A stretch of DNA of 64,000 nucleotides from Nitrobium sp046350935 (GTDB lineage Bacteria; Nitrospirota; Thermodesulfovibrionia; Thermodesulfovibrionales; Dissulfurispiraceae): assembly GCA_046350935.1 (NCBI GenBank), contig JAXLZK010000004.1, positions 1 to 64,000 of the forward strand, given 5' to 3'. The translations under genes and the position numbers were made by a program. A model generated the notes under the pieces. It did not search any database. It was given only the letters and a program-made list of their open reading frames with translations, and was not told where the DNA came from. Shown here one piece after another: positions 8,183 through 16,521 of the stretch. Every line of letters begins with the position of its first letter. Position 1 is the first letter of the stretch.

Positions 8183-9382
8183 ATGACGAGGAGCGGAATC
8201 GTTGCGGCATGTTTCTTCTGTCTTTTTTTGCTGTGCCGGCAGTCTGCCGGCGTTTTATCCCAGACAGGCGATACAGGCGATGCCTCCGCGCCTCGTGCAT
8301 GGCCGAAAATCTCTTTTGTCCCGAAGGCGGGCGGGTTGGAGGCGCCCACCCACCTCTCCGCTGCCGGAGACGGGAGCGGGAGGCTCTTCGTGACGGAGCA
8401 GCGGGGGCGCATAAAGATCATAAAGGACGCCGACCTGCTGAAGACCCCCTTTCTCGATATCTCCTCAAAAGTGAGCTGCTGCGGGGAAAGGGGCCTCCTG
8501 AGCGTGGCGTTTCCTCCCGGGTATGCGGCAAAGAGATACTTTTACGTAAATTATACCGACAAATCCGGCGATACGGTGATCGCGCGGTACCGGACCTCTT
8601 CAGACCCCGATGCGGCGGACCCGAAGAGCGAACAGGTTCTGCTGACCATCAGGCAGCCCTATGCGAACCATAACGGCGGTCTCCTCGCTTTCGGCCCTGA
8701 CGGGTATCTCTATGTCGGCATGGGAGACGGCGGCTCCGGAGGAGACCCGCGGAACAACGGGCAGAACCCCGGCGTCCTGCTCGGCAAGATGCTGCGGATC
8801 GATGTGGAGTCCGGGGTCGCGCCCTACGGCATCCCCGGCACGAATCCCTTTGTGAAGAAAGGCGGCTACCGCCCCGAAATATGGGCGCTGGGAATGCGCA
8901 ATCCGTGGCGCTTCTCCTTCGACAGGACGACGGGCGATCTGTACATCGCCGACGTGGGGCAGGACCGGTACGAGGAGGTGGATTTTCAGCCTGCGTCCAG
9001 CCGCGGGGGCGAGAACTACGGGTGGAATATCAGGGAGGGGATGCATTGTTTCAAGGAGAAAGAGTGCGCCGCGGCCGGACTGACGGCGCCGGTGGCCGAA
9101 TACGACCACTCCGAGGGGTGTTCCGTCACCGGGGGGGCTGTATACAGGGGTCGTGCATTTCCGGGGCTGCAGGGAATCTACCTCTTTGCGGACTACTGTT
9201 CAGGGCGGCTTTGGGGGCTGCGGTTCTCCGGAGGAAAGTGGCGGAAGGCGGCCCTCGCCGATACGGGATACGCGGTCTCTACTTTCGGAGAGGGTGAAGC
9301 GGGGGAGGTTTACCTGGCGGACTACCGGAAAGGGACTGTTTACCGGCTGGAGGAGGTCCGTCAGGCGAGTCCGAAGAGATAA
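8183..9382 (+). CDS. PQQ-type soluble aldose/sorbosone dehydrogenase, exported
   Basis: Six-bladed beta-propeller of the glucose/sorbosone dehydrogenase family (GSDH, YliI-like), which oxidises sugars in the periplasm with PQQ. The start at 8183 follows GAGGAGGAAAGG; an ATG at 8150 lacks a site and would precede the signal peptide. A signal peptide spans about residues 1-28. Blade motifs seen include HNGGLLAFGPDGYLYVGMGD, GYRPEIWALGMRNPWRFSFD, DVGQDRYEEVDF, NYGWN and GIYLFADYCSGRLWGL. The conserved catalytic region and Ca/PQQ-site stretches are thus present. Its last 22 nt overlap the convergent DUF5658 gene. Confidence 0.88.
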   Translation: MTRSGIVAACFFCLFLLCRQSAGVLSQTGDTGDASAPRAWPKISFVPKAGGLEAPTHLSAAGDGSGRLFVTEQRGRIKIIKDADLLKTPFLDISSKVSCCGERGLLSVAFPPGYAAKRYFYVNYTDKSGDTVIARYRTSSDPDAADPKSEQVLLTIRQPYANHNGGLLAFGPDGYLYVGMGDGGSGGDPRNNGQNPGVLLGKMLRIDVESGVAPYGIPGTNPFVKKGGYRPEIWALGMRNPWRFSFDRTTGDLYIADVGQDRYEEVDFQPASSRGGENYGWNIREGMHCFKEKECAAAGLTAPVAEYDHSEGCSVTGGAVYRGRAFPGLQGIYLFADYCSGRLWGLRFSGGKWRKAALADTGYAVSTFGEGEAGEVYLADYRKGTVYRLEEVRQASPKR

Positions 9383-9804
9383 AGCTCGTATGTGATGACG
9401 GAAGCATAGAGGCAGAGGGAAAGGGGCAGAAGCACCTTCCGGACTATCAGGATGTTTTTCAGAAGGCAGAAAAGGGCCACTCCCGTCGCGGTAATGAGAA
9501 ATTTATGCGCGAGAAAGTGAACGTATCCGTGCTGCAGGAGAAAGCCCATGAAGGGATTCGCCTCGACGGCGATATCGTTTTCGACAAGGGCAAGGGTAAG
9601 ATAGGCATCGGCGCAGTTCAGCAGGAAGAGAAGGAGAAGGGGAAAAAAGAGCCGCCTTCCGTAGAGGTCCACGAAGAGGTGCTTCTCCGCGTCCTCCCTC
9701 CTGCGCGCGCCGCTCCTCCTCCCCCGGCGGAAGGTGTGCCTGCTGACCGGAGGGGCAGGCCTGGTCCGTCTGTCCGTGCGGGTCCTTTTTTCGGCAGCAG
9801 GCAT
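9361..9804 (-). CDS. DUF5658-type small membrane protein
   Basis: 147 residues: a very basic Arg-rich N-terminus (about 45 residues), then FVDLYGRRLFFPLLLLFLLN, the segment ADAYLTLALVENDIAVEANPFM, and two more hydrophobic helices. This D-x-x-L-T-L ... EANPxM pattern is that of the DUF5658 family, of unknown function. A good ribosome site (AAGGAGGAG) precedes the ATG at 9804. The 3' end overlaps the convergent dehydrogenase gene by 22 nt. Confidence 0.7.
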   Translation of the reverse strand: MPAAEKRTRTDRRTRPAPPVSRHTFRRGRRSGARRREDAEKHLFVDLYGRRLFFPLLLLFLLNCADAYLTLALVENDIAVEANPFMGFLLQHGYVHFLAHKFLITATGVALFCLLKNILIVRKVLLPLSLCLYASVITYELYLFGLA

Positions 9805-9936
9805 ACTCCTCCTTGATTTTATTGTTTTTTAGTCAGGGCATGCGTGCTCCGGCCCGGTACATTCTTCAATTGTAGCAAAAGAGAGGCCTCGGTGCCAGAG
9901 GAAAGGAAGAGGGTTCCTCAGCGTCCTCTTTTCTTC

Positions 9937-9942
9937 TATAAT
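9937..9942 (+). promoter_or_regulatory. -10 box, leaderless type, upstream of 9951 gene
   Basis: TATAAT ends 8 nt before the ATG at 9951, with TTCCTC 17 nt upstream as a weak -35. No ribosome-binding sequence fits in the 8-nt gap, so the transcript would be leaderless or nearly so. Confidence 0.5.
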
Positions 9943-9950
9943 GAAACACG

Positions 9951-10340
9951 ATGGCTCTGCAGGAAAGTCAGGCGATGCGCTCCAGACGAAGGATTTTCGG
10001 CGGTCTCATGGGGATAGTGGGGTATGTCCTCTCCCCCCTCTCCTGGTGGAACGACGCCTTCGTCAACATTCCGCTCGCCTATCTGTGCGGCTGGCTCGCA
10101 AGCCTGGCGTATCAGCAGGCCTTCCTGCCGGTATTCGTCCTCTCCTACTGGATCACGAATATTGCCGGTTTCGTGCTCCTGCACAAGGGAGTGGAAATGG
10201 CGGCGCGGAAAGAGGGAAGGAGCACTCCGTACTCGCGAAGGAGTTTCATGAAGGACCTGGCCCTCTCGGTGGCATACACCGCCCTTATCGTCGGATTGGT
10301 CAGACTGCACCTCATCAAGCCGGTGGGGAGCTATTTCTGA
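9951..10340 (+). CDS. Small inner-membrane protein, function unknown
   Basis: 129 residues with a basic N-terminus (MRSRRRIFGG) and about three hydrophobic stretches: LMGIVGYVLSPLSWWNDAFVN, IPLAYLCGWLASL with the following FLPVFVLSYWITN, and a C-terminal helix around LALSVAYTALIVGLV. I do not recognise a characterised family. It is the only plus-strand gene between two minus-strand groups and has its own -10 box directly upstream. It ends 6 nt before the convergent radical SAM gene. Confidence 0.65.
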   Translation: MALQESQAMRSRRRIFGGLMGIVGYVLSPLSWWNDAFVNIPLAYLCGWLASLAYQQAFLPVFVLSYWITNIAGFVLLHKGVEMAARKEGRSTPYSRRSFMKDLALSVAYTALIVGLVRLHLIKPVGSYF

Positions 10341-10346
10341 CGCCCT

Positions 10347-11426
10347 TCACCGGAGCCGCAGGTATTCGTGCAGGAGGGAGGGGAAGAACCGGGGATTGAA
10401 GAGAATATTGGTCATGAAGTAGCATTCGTGCGTGCAGTAGCAACCCCCCGTCCGTATCTCCTCCCGCGTCCGCTTCGCCTGCCCGGAACGGCATACCCGG
10501 AGCATGTCGTAGCCGTACTCCCGTACGTTCCCGAAGGTGTCCGCCCGTATCTCGCAGGGATGCACGTCTCCGCTCTCTCCGAGCACCAGATTCAGTCTTC
10601 CCGCATAGCAGGGGAGGAGCCTCCTGCCCTCCTCCCGCGTCCGGTGAATCAGACAGCGCTGCAGGATATCCTGAGCCGCCTTGATCCGCGCCCCCCTGAA
10701 CCGGTAGATCGGGGAGGTCTTGTTCATGAGGTTCTCCCTGAGGCGTGCGATGGCGCGGTGGTACTGTGCGCTTTCCACCTCCTTGAAGCTTTCGTCCGCC
10801 AGGCTTCCGCGCACCAGGGAGATGGTGTGCGTCGTGACTTTTTTCAGCCCCTGCACGAAATCGATGATGCCGTCCATTGCGTCCTGGTTTCCTGAGCAGA
10901 AGACCGTGTTGACGCCGAGCTCGAAATGGGGATGGGTGTCGACGAGCTCCCCCAGGAGCCGGTATGTCTCCATCGTCTTCCCGAAGCTTCCGGGGGTGTT
11001 GCGCAGTGCGTCATGGGCCTCCGCCACCCCGTCGAGAGAGAGCTTGACGGCCACGGTGCTTTTCGTACAGATCCTGAGGATCTCCCCGACCCTCTCCCTG
11101 ATCACGTCGGGCAGGAGGCCGTTGGTGGGATACAGCATGACGGCCGGCCTGTTGTTCTCGTAGAAGGCCCTGCTGATGGGAACGATGTCCTCTCTCATGA
11201 AGACCTCGCCCCCTGAAAAAGCGAGCCATAACAGGCTGCCCAGGGACGCGGAGACCTCTTCGATTTCCTCGAGAGAGAGCTCTTCGCGGCGGGGTGGTGC
11301 CGTCCTGCTCCTGAGATAAAAGCAGAAGGGGCACCGTGCGTTGCAGCGGCGGGTCACAAAGAAGGTGAGGTGGATGGGCCTGTTCTTCCAGAATACCTGT
11401 CCGATATGCCGCGCCGGCGAATACAT
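10347..11426 (-). CDS. Radical SAM protein with SPASM-like C-terminal Cys cluster
   Basis: S-adenosylmethionine-dependent radical enzyme of 359 residues. The 4Fe-4S motif CNARCPFC (Cys-x3-Cys-x2-Cys) lies near residues 30-37 after LTFFVTRR. SGGEVFM is the SAM-binding GGE motif. The C-terminal part has CYAGRLNLVLGESGDVHPCE and a later CYCTHEC, as expected for an auxiliary cluster (SPASM or twitch type). This architecture occurs in peptide-modifying and nucleotide- or lipid-modifying enzymes; no precursor peptide is visible nearby. The upstream neighbour is a family 2 glycosyltransferase 43 nt away on the same strand, so a role in modifying a glycan or lipid is possible but unproven. Confidence 0.82.
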   Translation of the reverse strand: MYSPARHIGQVFWKNRPIHLTFFVTRRCNARCPFCFYLRSRTAPPRREELSLEEIEEVSASLGSLLWLAFSGGEVFMREDIVPISRAFYENNRPAVMLYPTNGLLPDVIRERVGEILRICTKSTVAVKLSLDGVAEAHDALRNTPGSFGKTMETYRLLGELVDTHPHFELGVNTVFCSGNQDAMDGIIDFVQGLKKVTTHTISLVRGSLADESFKEVESAQYHRAIARLRENLMNKTSPIYRFRGARIKAAQDILQRCLIHRTREEGRRLLPCYAGRLNLVLGESGDVHPCEIRADTFGNVREYGYDMLRVCRSGQAKRTREEIRTGGCYCTHECYFMTNILFNPRFFPSLLHEYLRLR

Positions 11427-11469
11427 TCCCTATAGTAACAGGAAAAGGCTGGGCAGGGGGAGGGCGGCT

Positions 11470-12510
11470 TCAGTCCTGCCGCTCTGTCGGGCGCTCTGTC
11501 GGGCGCTTTGTCCTGAGCTTTGTCAGCAGCCCCTGCAGGACGGCCGTCGCGGTGCCGGCCCATACCGGGGCCGGATAGAGCGTCAGATAGTAGAGGGCGG
11601 CGAGTGAAAAGAAACGGAACCCCTTTGCCCGGTAAAAAGCGGTCAGAAGGCGTCTGCTGAAAAAGAGAGAGAGACCGGCGGCTGCGGGGAGGGGGAGCAG
11701 AAAACGCGGGTCTCCTGCAGCGAGAGCCGAAAGGAGGCAGAGCAGGGAGGCCAGGTAAAGGATGCCGTTCAGCTTGAGCTCCGACGACGCTGTCCCCGAG
11801 TCTGCCAGCAGGTCCTTGTTCTCAAGCGAGTAGAGGATCCAATAGTACGTCTTCCTGTACGCGTTTCTCAGCGACTTCCGTAGGGTGAAGCGGAAGATAT
11901 GGCGGACGAGTATCCCCGGGTCCATGCGCAGGGTGCAGCCGCTCCGGGCGAGCCGGTGGCTGAACTCCACGTCTTCGAGGATCGGGAGGAAATCCTCCTT
12001 GAATCCCCCGGCGTCCCTGAATGTCGATGCGTACAGGGCCATGGCGTGGGTCGCGAGATAATCGGGGCGTTCGGCCGGGCGCAGTGCCGTCTTTGTTTCC
12101 GAATAGTTGATGAAGACCGATTGGAAGGTGCTGAAAAAGTCGTCGTCATATGGGAGCGGCGTGTAGGTCCCTCCGACGACGACGCGGGGGCCGCCTTCGG
12201 TAACGGCCCGGACGGCGCGCGAGAGCGCTTCCCGCGTGAGGAGGCAGTCGGAGTCGGTGAAGAAGAGGATAGCGCCCCTGCTGTGGAGCGCCCCGGCGTT
12301 CCTCGCCCGCGAGGCTCCCCCGTGCTCTCCGAGCCGTATGAGCGTACAGGGGTATCCCCCGATGATCTTCGCCGAATCGTCCGTTGAACAGTCGTCGACG
12401 ACGATGACCTCGAAGTTCCCGTAGTCCGACGAGAGGGCGGCTTCGATGCAGGGGCCGATGGTTGCTGCGCCGTTGTACGTGGGGATGATGACGGATACGC
12501 TTTTTTCCAT
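11470..12510 (-). CDS. Membrane-anchored family 2 glycosyltransferase
   Basis: GT-A fold inverting glycosyltransferase of 346 residues. Catalytic motifs in order: VSVIIPTYNGAATIGPCIEAAL, VIVVDDCSTDDS, GGASRARNAGA, the FTDSDC metal-binding motif, and LEDVEFSHRLARSG (the ED acid/base region). The final about 110 residues hold two or three transmembrane helices. The product ends in a short tandem TERPTERPTERQD, encoded by a 12-nt direct repeat. It starts at the family N-terminus MEKSVSVIIP. It probably forms a two-gene unit with the downstream radical SAM gene. Sugar donor and acceptor are unknown. Confidence 0.85.
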   Translation of the reverse strand: MEKSVSVIIPTYNGAATIGPCIEAALSSDYGNFEVIVVDDCSTDDSAKIIGGYPCTLIRLGEHGGASRARNAGALHSRGAILFFTDSDCLLTREALSRAVRAVTEGGPRVVVGGTYTPLPYDDDFFSTFQSVFINYSETKTALRPAERPDYLATHAMALYASTFRDAGGFKEDFLPILEDVEFSHRLARSGCTLRMDPGILVRHIFRFTLRKSLRNAYRKTYYWILYSLENKDLLADSGTASSELKLNGILYLASLLCLLSALAAGDPRFLLPLPAAAGLSLFFSRRLLTAFYRAKGFRFFSLAALYYLTLYPAPVWAGTATAVLQGLLTKLRTKRPTERPTERQD

Positions 12511-12713
12511 GGTGTCCAGGGGGACGGCGTGTGCGCCGCACCGGGCGCGCGGCCGTCATAACCCTATCACATTCTTTTCGGTCCGGTCAATGAGGGCGGT
12601 CACTGAGGGCGGGCCATGAGAGTGAAACAGAGACCGCAGTGCTTTGCTGCGCCGGGCCGCTCCCCTGTTTTGCTATACTGAAGGGAGCGTGACTTACGGA
12701 AAGCGGAGGGAGT

Positions 12714-12983
12714 ATGAAGAAGAAAGTGGCGGTGATAGTACGGGACAGACAGCAGGAGGCCCTCAGGATGGCGGTCGGGCTCACCCTTGCCGACAACAGG
12801 GTGACGGTGTTCATTACGGGCGGGAAGCTGGGACGGAACGCCGACGTGGACCTTGCCCTCGAAACTCTGGAGGTCATGGGCGCACGGGTCGTCTCCGACA
12901 CGCCCGACGACGGCTTCGAGCAGATGTCCACCCGGGAGATCGCCCTTCTCCTGCCTGATTTCGATACGGTGATCCCTTATTAG
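12714..12983 (+). CDS. Small DsrE-like protein
   Basis: 89 residues starting MKKKVAVIVRDRQQEALRMA, then VTVFITGGKL, LALETLEVMGARVVSDT and a C-terminal MSTREIALLLPDFDTVIPY. The alternating beta/alpha pattern with an early aliphatic strand and a second strand VTVFITG resembles DsrE/DsrF-type sulfur-relay proteins. No obvious catalytic cysteine is present, so sulfur transfer is unlikely and the role is unknown. GGAGGG lies upstream of the ATG, and a TATACT box at about 12672 may be its -10. The stop codon is built into a hairpin. Confidence 0.6.
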   Translation: MKKKVAVIVRDRQQEALRMAVGLTLADNRVTVFITGGKLGRNADVDLALETLEVMGARVVSDTPDDGFEQMSTREIALLLPDFDTVIPY

Positions 12984-13004
12984 GGTGTGCCTGCACACTC
13001 TTTT
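12979..13004 (+). terminator. Stop-codon-overlapping hairpin terminator
   Basis: Immediately at the TAG stop (12981-12983), GGGTGTGC pairs with GCACACTC (one G-T pair) and is followed by TTTTC. Almost the same hairpin lies at the cheD stop (48420-48441), also starting within a TAG stop. Positions 13005-13117 show nothing else. Confidence 0.6.
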
Positions 13005-13117
13005 CTACCGCGACCGGCTGCCCGCCGGCCGGTACTACGGAGACTGCGTTGTCACGGGGAAAACGTCCTCACCGTCCCCAGGAGGCTGCTTACATAATAT
13101 ATTTTACAGGTTCAAAA

Positions 13118-13144
13118 CGAGACTGTCATATTCCCCCAGTCCCG
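13118..13144 (-). terminator. Hairpin terminator after the low-GC secreted gene
   Basis: Read on the minus strand, CGGGACTG (13144-13137) pairs with CAGTCTCG (13125-13118, one G-T pair), and TTTTGAA follows. It lies 34 nt past the stop of the minus-strand gene at 13178. Confidence 0.45.
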
Positions 13145-13177
13145 TTTATTAGTATGTGTGCTGAGTATTTTTGGTTA

Positions 13178-14401
13178 TTATAAACCGGTTCTGGCAATCC
13201 AAAGTTGATTCTGGTTACCCCCTGCACTCACTGTGTAATAGATGATTGTATCGCCATTGGGCAATCTCAGTGCTTCGGGTTCAAAACGTCTGCCTGCATC
13301 AGCAACAGGGTCTGGTGTTATTCTCCGATGTATCGGCTCCGGGTCATCGGGATCGAGTGAGGCGATCCAAATACTTCCGGTTGCGTCCGGTTCTTCATAA
13401 AAATTTCGTTTTGATACGGACGCATAGACTACATACCATTTGCCATTGGCTGCCTTGAATGCTTCGGGTGAAGTGACAAACCATTCGTCAGGGTCTTGTG
13501 GAGTAATAAAATTTGTGAGCTCCCACTCCCACGTCCCCGTCACTCTTTGGTCCACGACGATTATCCGACGGCCGGATTCCGGATCAGTGACAAGCGTATA
13601 CATCATCGTATCCCGACCATTAAACTCTTCGGCCTTGAGAAAATAAGGGAACGCTGTTTCATTGTTTGTTCGTCTTACGCACCGCTTCGTGCCGTTTTCC
13701 GTATTATAGATCATTGGCTGCCTGACCGATCCGCCATCGTCGCAGGGCTGGGTTAACGCAATTCTTACGCCATCAGAACTAAAATGCGCCTGGCCGTGCC
13801 CATTGCTCAGCAGGAATTCTTCACTTGTGGGATCATTCACGGTGCGCCAATATTCTTTAAATCCCCCTGTTTGAGCTCTTTTATAGAGAATCTTTGCATT
13901 CCCTATCGTTTCTGAGTTGGTCGCGAGGGCGCAGTATCTGTTATTACCAGTGGTCAGATCCCCTGATGTCCACTCATGGGTGTTGGAATCCTGACTGGCG
14001 ATCTTAAGTCGATAGACGGAATCAGTTCCCGTCGCGGTGTAGATAATTGCCGGACTGGCATAGTCCGCCCCGTAAACCCAGGCAGGACCGTTGGCGTTTG
14101 TGTAGTCAACTTCAGCCAGGCCTGAGGCTATCTGAGATTTTGATTCACGTACAAAAACGCCGCCATTATTAACGTCAAGATTGATGACGAATAAATTTCC
14201 GGAGTCATCCTGGTAGAGTGCCCTGAAGTGTACGTCATCAAATTCGGGATCAATGATTCTCGGCCAATCCGGGGGGGCAGCTCGATACGTATGGACTTCA
14301 AAAGCGAGGCCGGTTGTGAATGGAATGAAAAACAACGTGAAAAAGGCGAGCAGAGAAAAAGCTTTGGAAACGATGTCGGGGTATTTCATCTTGCATTTCA
14401 C
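13178..14401 (-). CDS. Secreted low-GC protein, possible beta-propeller
   Basis: 407 residues from a GTG at 14401 that has GGAGG 7 nt upstream. A signal peptide follows (AFSLLAFFTLFFIPFTTGLAFE). The body has repeated beta-rich units such as MMYTLVTDPESGRRIIVVDQ, IWIASLDPDDPEPI and a C-terminal DGDTIIYYTVSAGGNQNQLW. This suggests a TolB/PD40-like propeller, but I recognise no named family and see no catalytic motif. The base composition is clearly unlike its neighbours: 25 of 60 bases are G or C at 13861-13920, against a strongly GC-rich background. This suggests recent acquisition. It is flanked by hairpins on both sides. Confidence 0.65.
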   Translation of the reverse strand: MKCKMKYPDIVSKAFSLLAFFTLFFIPFTTGLAFEVHTYRAAPPDWPRIIDPEFDDVHFRALYQDDSGNLFVINLDVNNGGVFVRESKSQIASGLAEVDYTNANGPAWVYGADYASPAIIYTATGTDSVYRLKIASQDSNTHEWTSGDLTTGNNRYCALATNSETIGNAKILYKRAQTGGFKEYWRTVNDPTSEEFLLSNGHGQAHFSSDGVRIALTQPCDDGGSVRQPMIYNTENGTKRCVRRTNNETAFPYFLKAEEFNGRDTMMYTLVTDPESGRRIIVVDQRVTGTWEWELTNFITPQDPDEWFVTSPEAFKAANGKWYVVYASVSKRNFYEEPDATGSIWIASLDPDDPEPIHRRITPDPVADAGRRFEPEALRLPNGDTIIYYTVSAGGNQNQLWIARTGL

Positions 14402-14440
14402 GATCGTGCCTCCATCGCAATCGGCAGTAGGATGCAGGGA

Positions 14441-14495
14441 CCGATGCGGCGGACTTCCGGCGCGCCGCATCGGCCTTTTGAGCGCGACAGCGCTC
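14441..14495 (-). terminator. Two adjacent hairpins downstream of the BON gene
   Basis: CCGATGCGGCG (14441-14451) pairs perfectly with CGCCGCATCGG (14463-14473). Next to it GAGCGC (14480-14485) pairs with GCGCTC (14490-14495) around GACA. They lie just past the BON gene stop (14505) and end that unit or protect its 3' end. A T-run follows only in the plus direction. Confidence 0.45.
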
Positions 14496-14504
14496 GATGC
14501 GGGG

Positions 14505-14816
14505 TTATTTCGTCTCGGGGCGCTGGATCACGAGGTTCGTCTTCACATCCTTCACTCCGTTCACGCTCTTTGTGAGGCTTACGAGCCTGTCCGCCGCTTC
14601 CTTGCTGGGGACCTGTCCGGTGAGGGTGACATGCCCCTCGAAGGTGTCGACGTTGATCTTGAGATAGCTCAGGGAAGGTTCCTCTACGATCTTTGCATTG
14701 ACTTTGGTGGTGATAGTGGCGTCATCCACCGTCTGGCCTGCGGTCCGGCCCGTCAGCGCGCTGCACCCTGAGACGAGGAAAAGAAGCAGGGACAAAAGAA
14801 CAAAATACCGTTTCAT
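14505..14816 (-). CDS. BON-domain lipoprotein (OsmY-like)
   Basis: 103-residue envelope lipoprotein. The signal peptide ends in the lipobox LVSGC (Cys at residue 18). It carries one BON domain: DDATITTKVNAKI, LKINVDTFEGHVTLTGQVPS, then AADRLVSLTKSVNGVKDVKT. BON domains are thought to bind phospholipid or membrane and occur in osmotic-stress proteins such as OsmY. AGGAGG lies before the ATG at 14816. The gene has a textbook sigma-54 promoter 41-56 nt upstream and lies next to a sigma-54 activator gene, so activation by that regulator is likely. Confidence 0.85.
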   Translation of the reverse strand: MKRYFVLLSLLLFLVSGCSALTGRTAGQTVDDATITTKVNAKIVEEPSLSYLKINVDTFEGHVTLTGQVPSKEAADRLVSLTKSVNGVKDVKTNLVIQRPETK

Positions 14817-14856
14817 TGCGCTACCTCCTTTTGGGTTCTTTCTTTGCTTTTTAATG

Positions 14857-14872
14857 AGCAAAAGACGTGCCA
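14857..14872 (-). promoter_or_regulatory. Sigma-54 (-24/-12) promoter of the BON gene
   Basis: On the minus strand the sequence TGGCACGTCTTTTGCT runs from 14872 to 14857: TGGCACG, 4 nt, TTGCT. The GG and GC are 12 nt apart, matching the RpoN consensus. The predicted start near 14847 leaves a leader of about 30 nt with a good ribosome site. Positions 14873-15135 upstream hold no gene; a GTCGGAA at 15049 resembles the left half of the 18796 site. Confidence 0.85.
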
Positions 14873-15135
14873 GGGTCTTAAAGGGGTGGAAAACGGGCAT
14901 TTCGGCGCTCTCTCCAGGAGCGGTCCTTCCCGGATAGGGGAAGTAACCTTTTGAAAAAAACGAAAAACTTTCTTTTCTATGCCGGGAGGCCCCGCAAACG
15001 AGCGCCGCGGAGGGGGTGGCGGAATAGTTTACAGGAGGAGGGGCGGACGTCGGAATCCTTTACGGCTCCGGGTGGAGTCCCCCGCCGCAGCGCATGCACG
15101 GCAGCACGCTTCCGAAGCGGGGGAGGAAGATGCAC

Positions 15136-16509
15136 TCACTGTTTTTTGAAAAGGTCGGGGTTGAGGTTGTGTTTCTTGATAAGGTTATAGAAGTCGGCCC
15201 GGTATTTCCCCGCCAGCGTGGATGCCTTGCTGATATTGCCCCGGGTGAACTCGAGGAGACGGATGAGGTAATTTTTTTCAAAACCCTCGCGCGCCTCCTT
15301 GAGGGGCACGAACTGCTGTTCGTCGGGAATGTCCTTCGTTTTGAGAATGAGGTCTTCGGTGATCATCTCGTGCTGGGACATGGCAGCGGCATATTCCACC
15401 ACGTTCCGCAGCTCTCTCACGTTCCCCGGCCACTCATAGAGAAGGAGCTTCTGCACCGCATTGGCGGTGAACCCCTTCAGTTTCCTGTCCATCTGCTCGC
15501 CGAAATTCTTCAGGTAGAACTCGGCGAGGAGGGGGATGTCCTCCTTTCTTTCCCGCAGGGGGGGCAGGTAGACCGGAATGACATGAATCCGATAGAAGAG
15601 GTCCTCCCTGAAGAGGCCTTTTTTCACTTCTTCCTCCAGGTCCTTGTTGGTGGCGACAATGACCCGGATATCCACCTCGATGGGCTTTTCGCTTCCCACC
15701 GCGTAGAATTGCCGCTCCTGGAGCACCCTGAGCAGCTTTATCTGCGTCGACATGGGCATGTCCCCTATTTCGTCCAGGAAGATGGTGCCTTCGTGCGCCC
15801 GCGCGAAGAGCCCTTTCGCGCTCTGGACCGCGCCGGTGAATGCCCCCTTCTCGTGCCCGAAGAGCTCGCTTTCGAGGAGGGTCTCCGGGATGGCGGCGCA
15901 GTTGATGGCGACGAAGGGCTTGTCCTTTCGCGGACTGGCGATGTGGATCGCCTTGGCGATCAGCTCCTTTCCGGTGCCGCTTTCCCCGTGAATATGGATA
16001 GTGCAGTCCGTCTTCGCCACGCGGGTGACCTTCTCGAGCACCTGCCGCATCTTTTCGCTCCGGGCGACGATATTGGAGAAGTCGAACCTCTCTTCGAGCA
16101 GCCCTTTCAGCCTCCTGATTTCGCTCGTGAGCCTGCTGTTTTCGAGCGCCCTTTCGATCTGGAGCAGCAGCTCCTTGGGGTCGAACGGCTTGGAGAGGTA
16201 ATTGAACGCCCCTTTCTTGACGGCTTCCACCGCGCTTTCGATGCTCCCATGCGCGGTGAAAATGATGACGGGCATCTCCGGGTTCACGGCATGGAGGTCT
16301 TCCATTACGGCAATGCCGTCCCTCTTGACCAGCTGCAGATCGACAATGGCGAGGTCGAAGAACTGTTTATTCGCCGCTTCGAGGGCGTCCTCTTCGCGGT
16401 ATGCGGTAGCCACCTCATACCCCGCCGCTTCAAGGCGCATCTTTACCAGTTCCAGAAGGTTCCTGTCGTCATCCACCACCAGGATGCTGGGCATATTTTT
16501 CTTTTCCAC
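15136..16509 (-). CDS. glrR: Sigma-54-dependent response regulator (GlrR/QseF type)
   Basis: NtrC-family activator of 457 residues. A receiver domain carries the phosphoacceptor D57 in AIVDLQL. A central AAA+ domain has Walker A GESGTGKE (175-182) and the sigma-54 contact loop GAFTGA (222-227). A C-terminal Fis-type helix-turn-helix ends at the C-terminus. It is the last gene of a kinase-lipoprotein-regulator operon with the order of E. coli glrK-qseG-glrR, and two consensus sigma-54 promoters flank that operon. The symbol is by architecture and gene order, so the regulon may differ from that of E. coli. Confidence 0.85.
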   Translation of the reverse strand: MEKKNMPSILVVDDDRNLLELVKMRLEAAGYEVATAYREEDALEAANKQFFDLAIVDLQLVKRDGIAVMEDLHAVNPEMPVIIFTAHGSIESAVEAVKKGAFNYLSKPFDPKELLLQIERALENSRLTSEIRRLKGLLEERFDFSNIVARSEKMRQVLEKVTRVAKTDCTIHIHGESGTGKELIAKAIHIASPRKDKPFVAINCAAIPETLLESELFGHEKGAFTGAVQSAKGLFARAHEGTIFLDEIGDMPMSTQIKLLRVLQERQFYAVGSEKPIEVDIRVIVATNKDLEEEVKKGLFREDLFYRIHVIPVYLPPLRERKEDIPLLAEFYLKNFGEQMDRKLKGFTANAVQKLLLYEWPGNVRELRNVVEYAAAMSQHEMITEDLILKTKDIPDEQQFVPLKEAREGFEKNYLIRLLEFTRGNISKASTLAGKYRADFYNLIKKHNLNPDLFKKQ

Positions 16510-16521
16510 GGTACTCCTCCC

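Noticed and set aside
11470..11520. Tandem repeat at the end of the glycosyltransferase gene as a phase-variation tract
   Set aside because: Only about three imperfect 12-nt units; a unit change would not shift the frame, so switching is unlikely.
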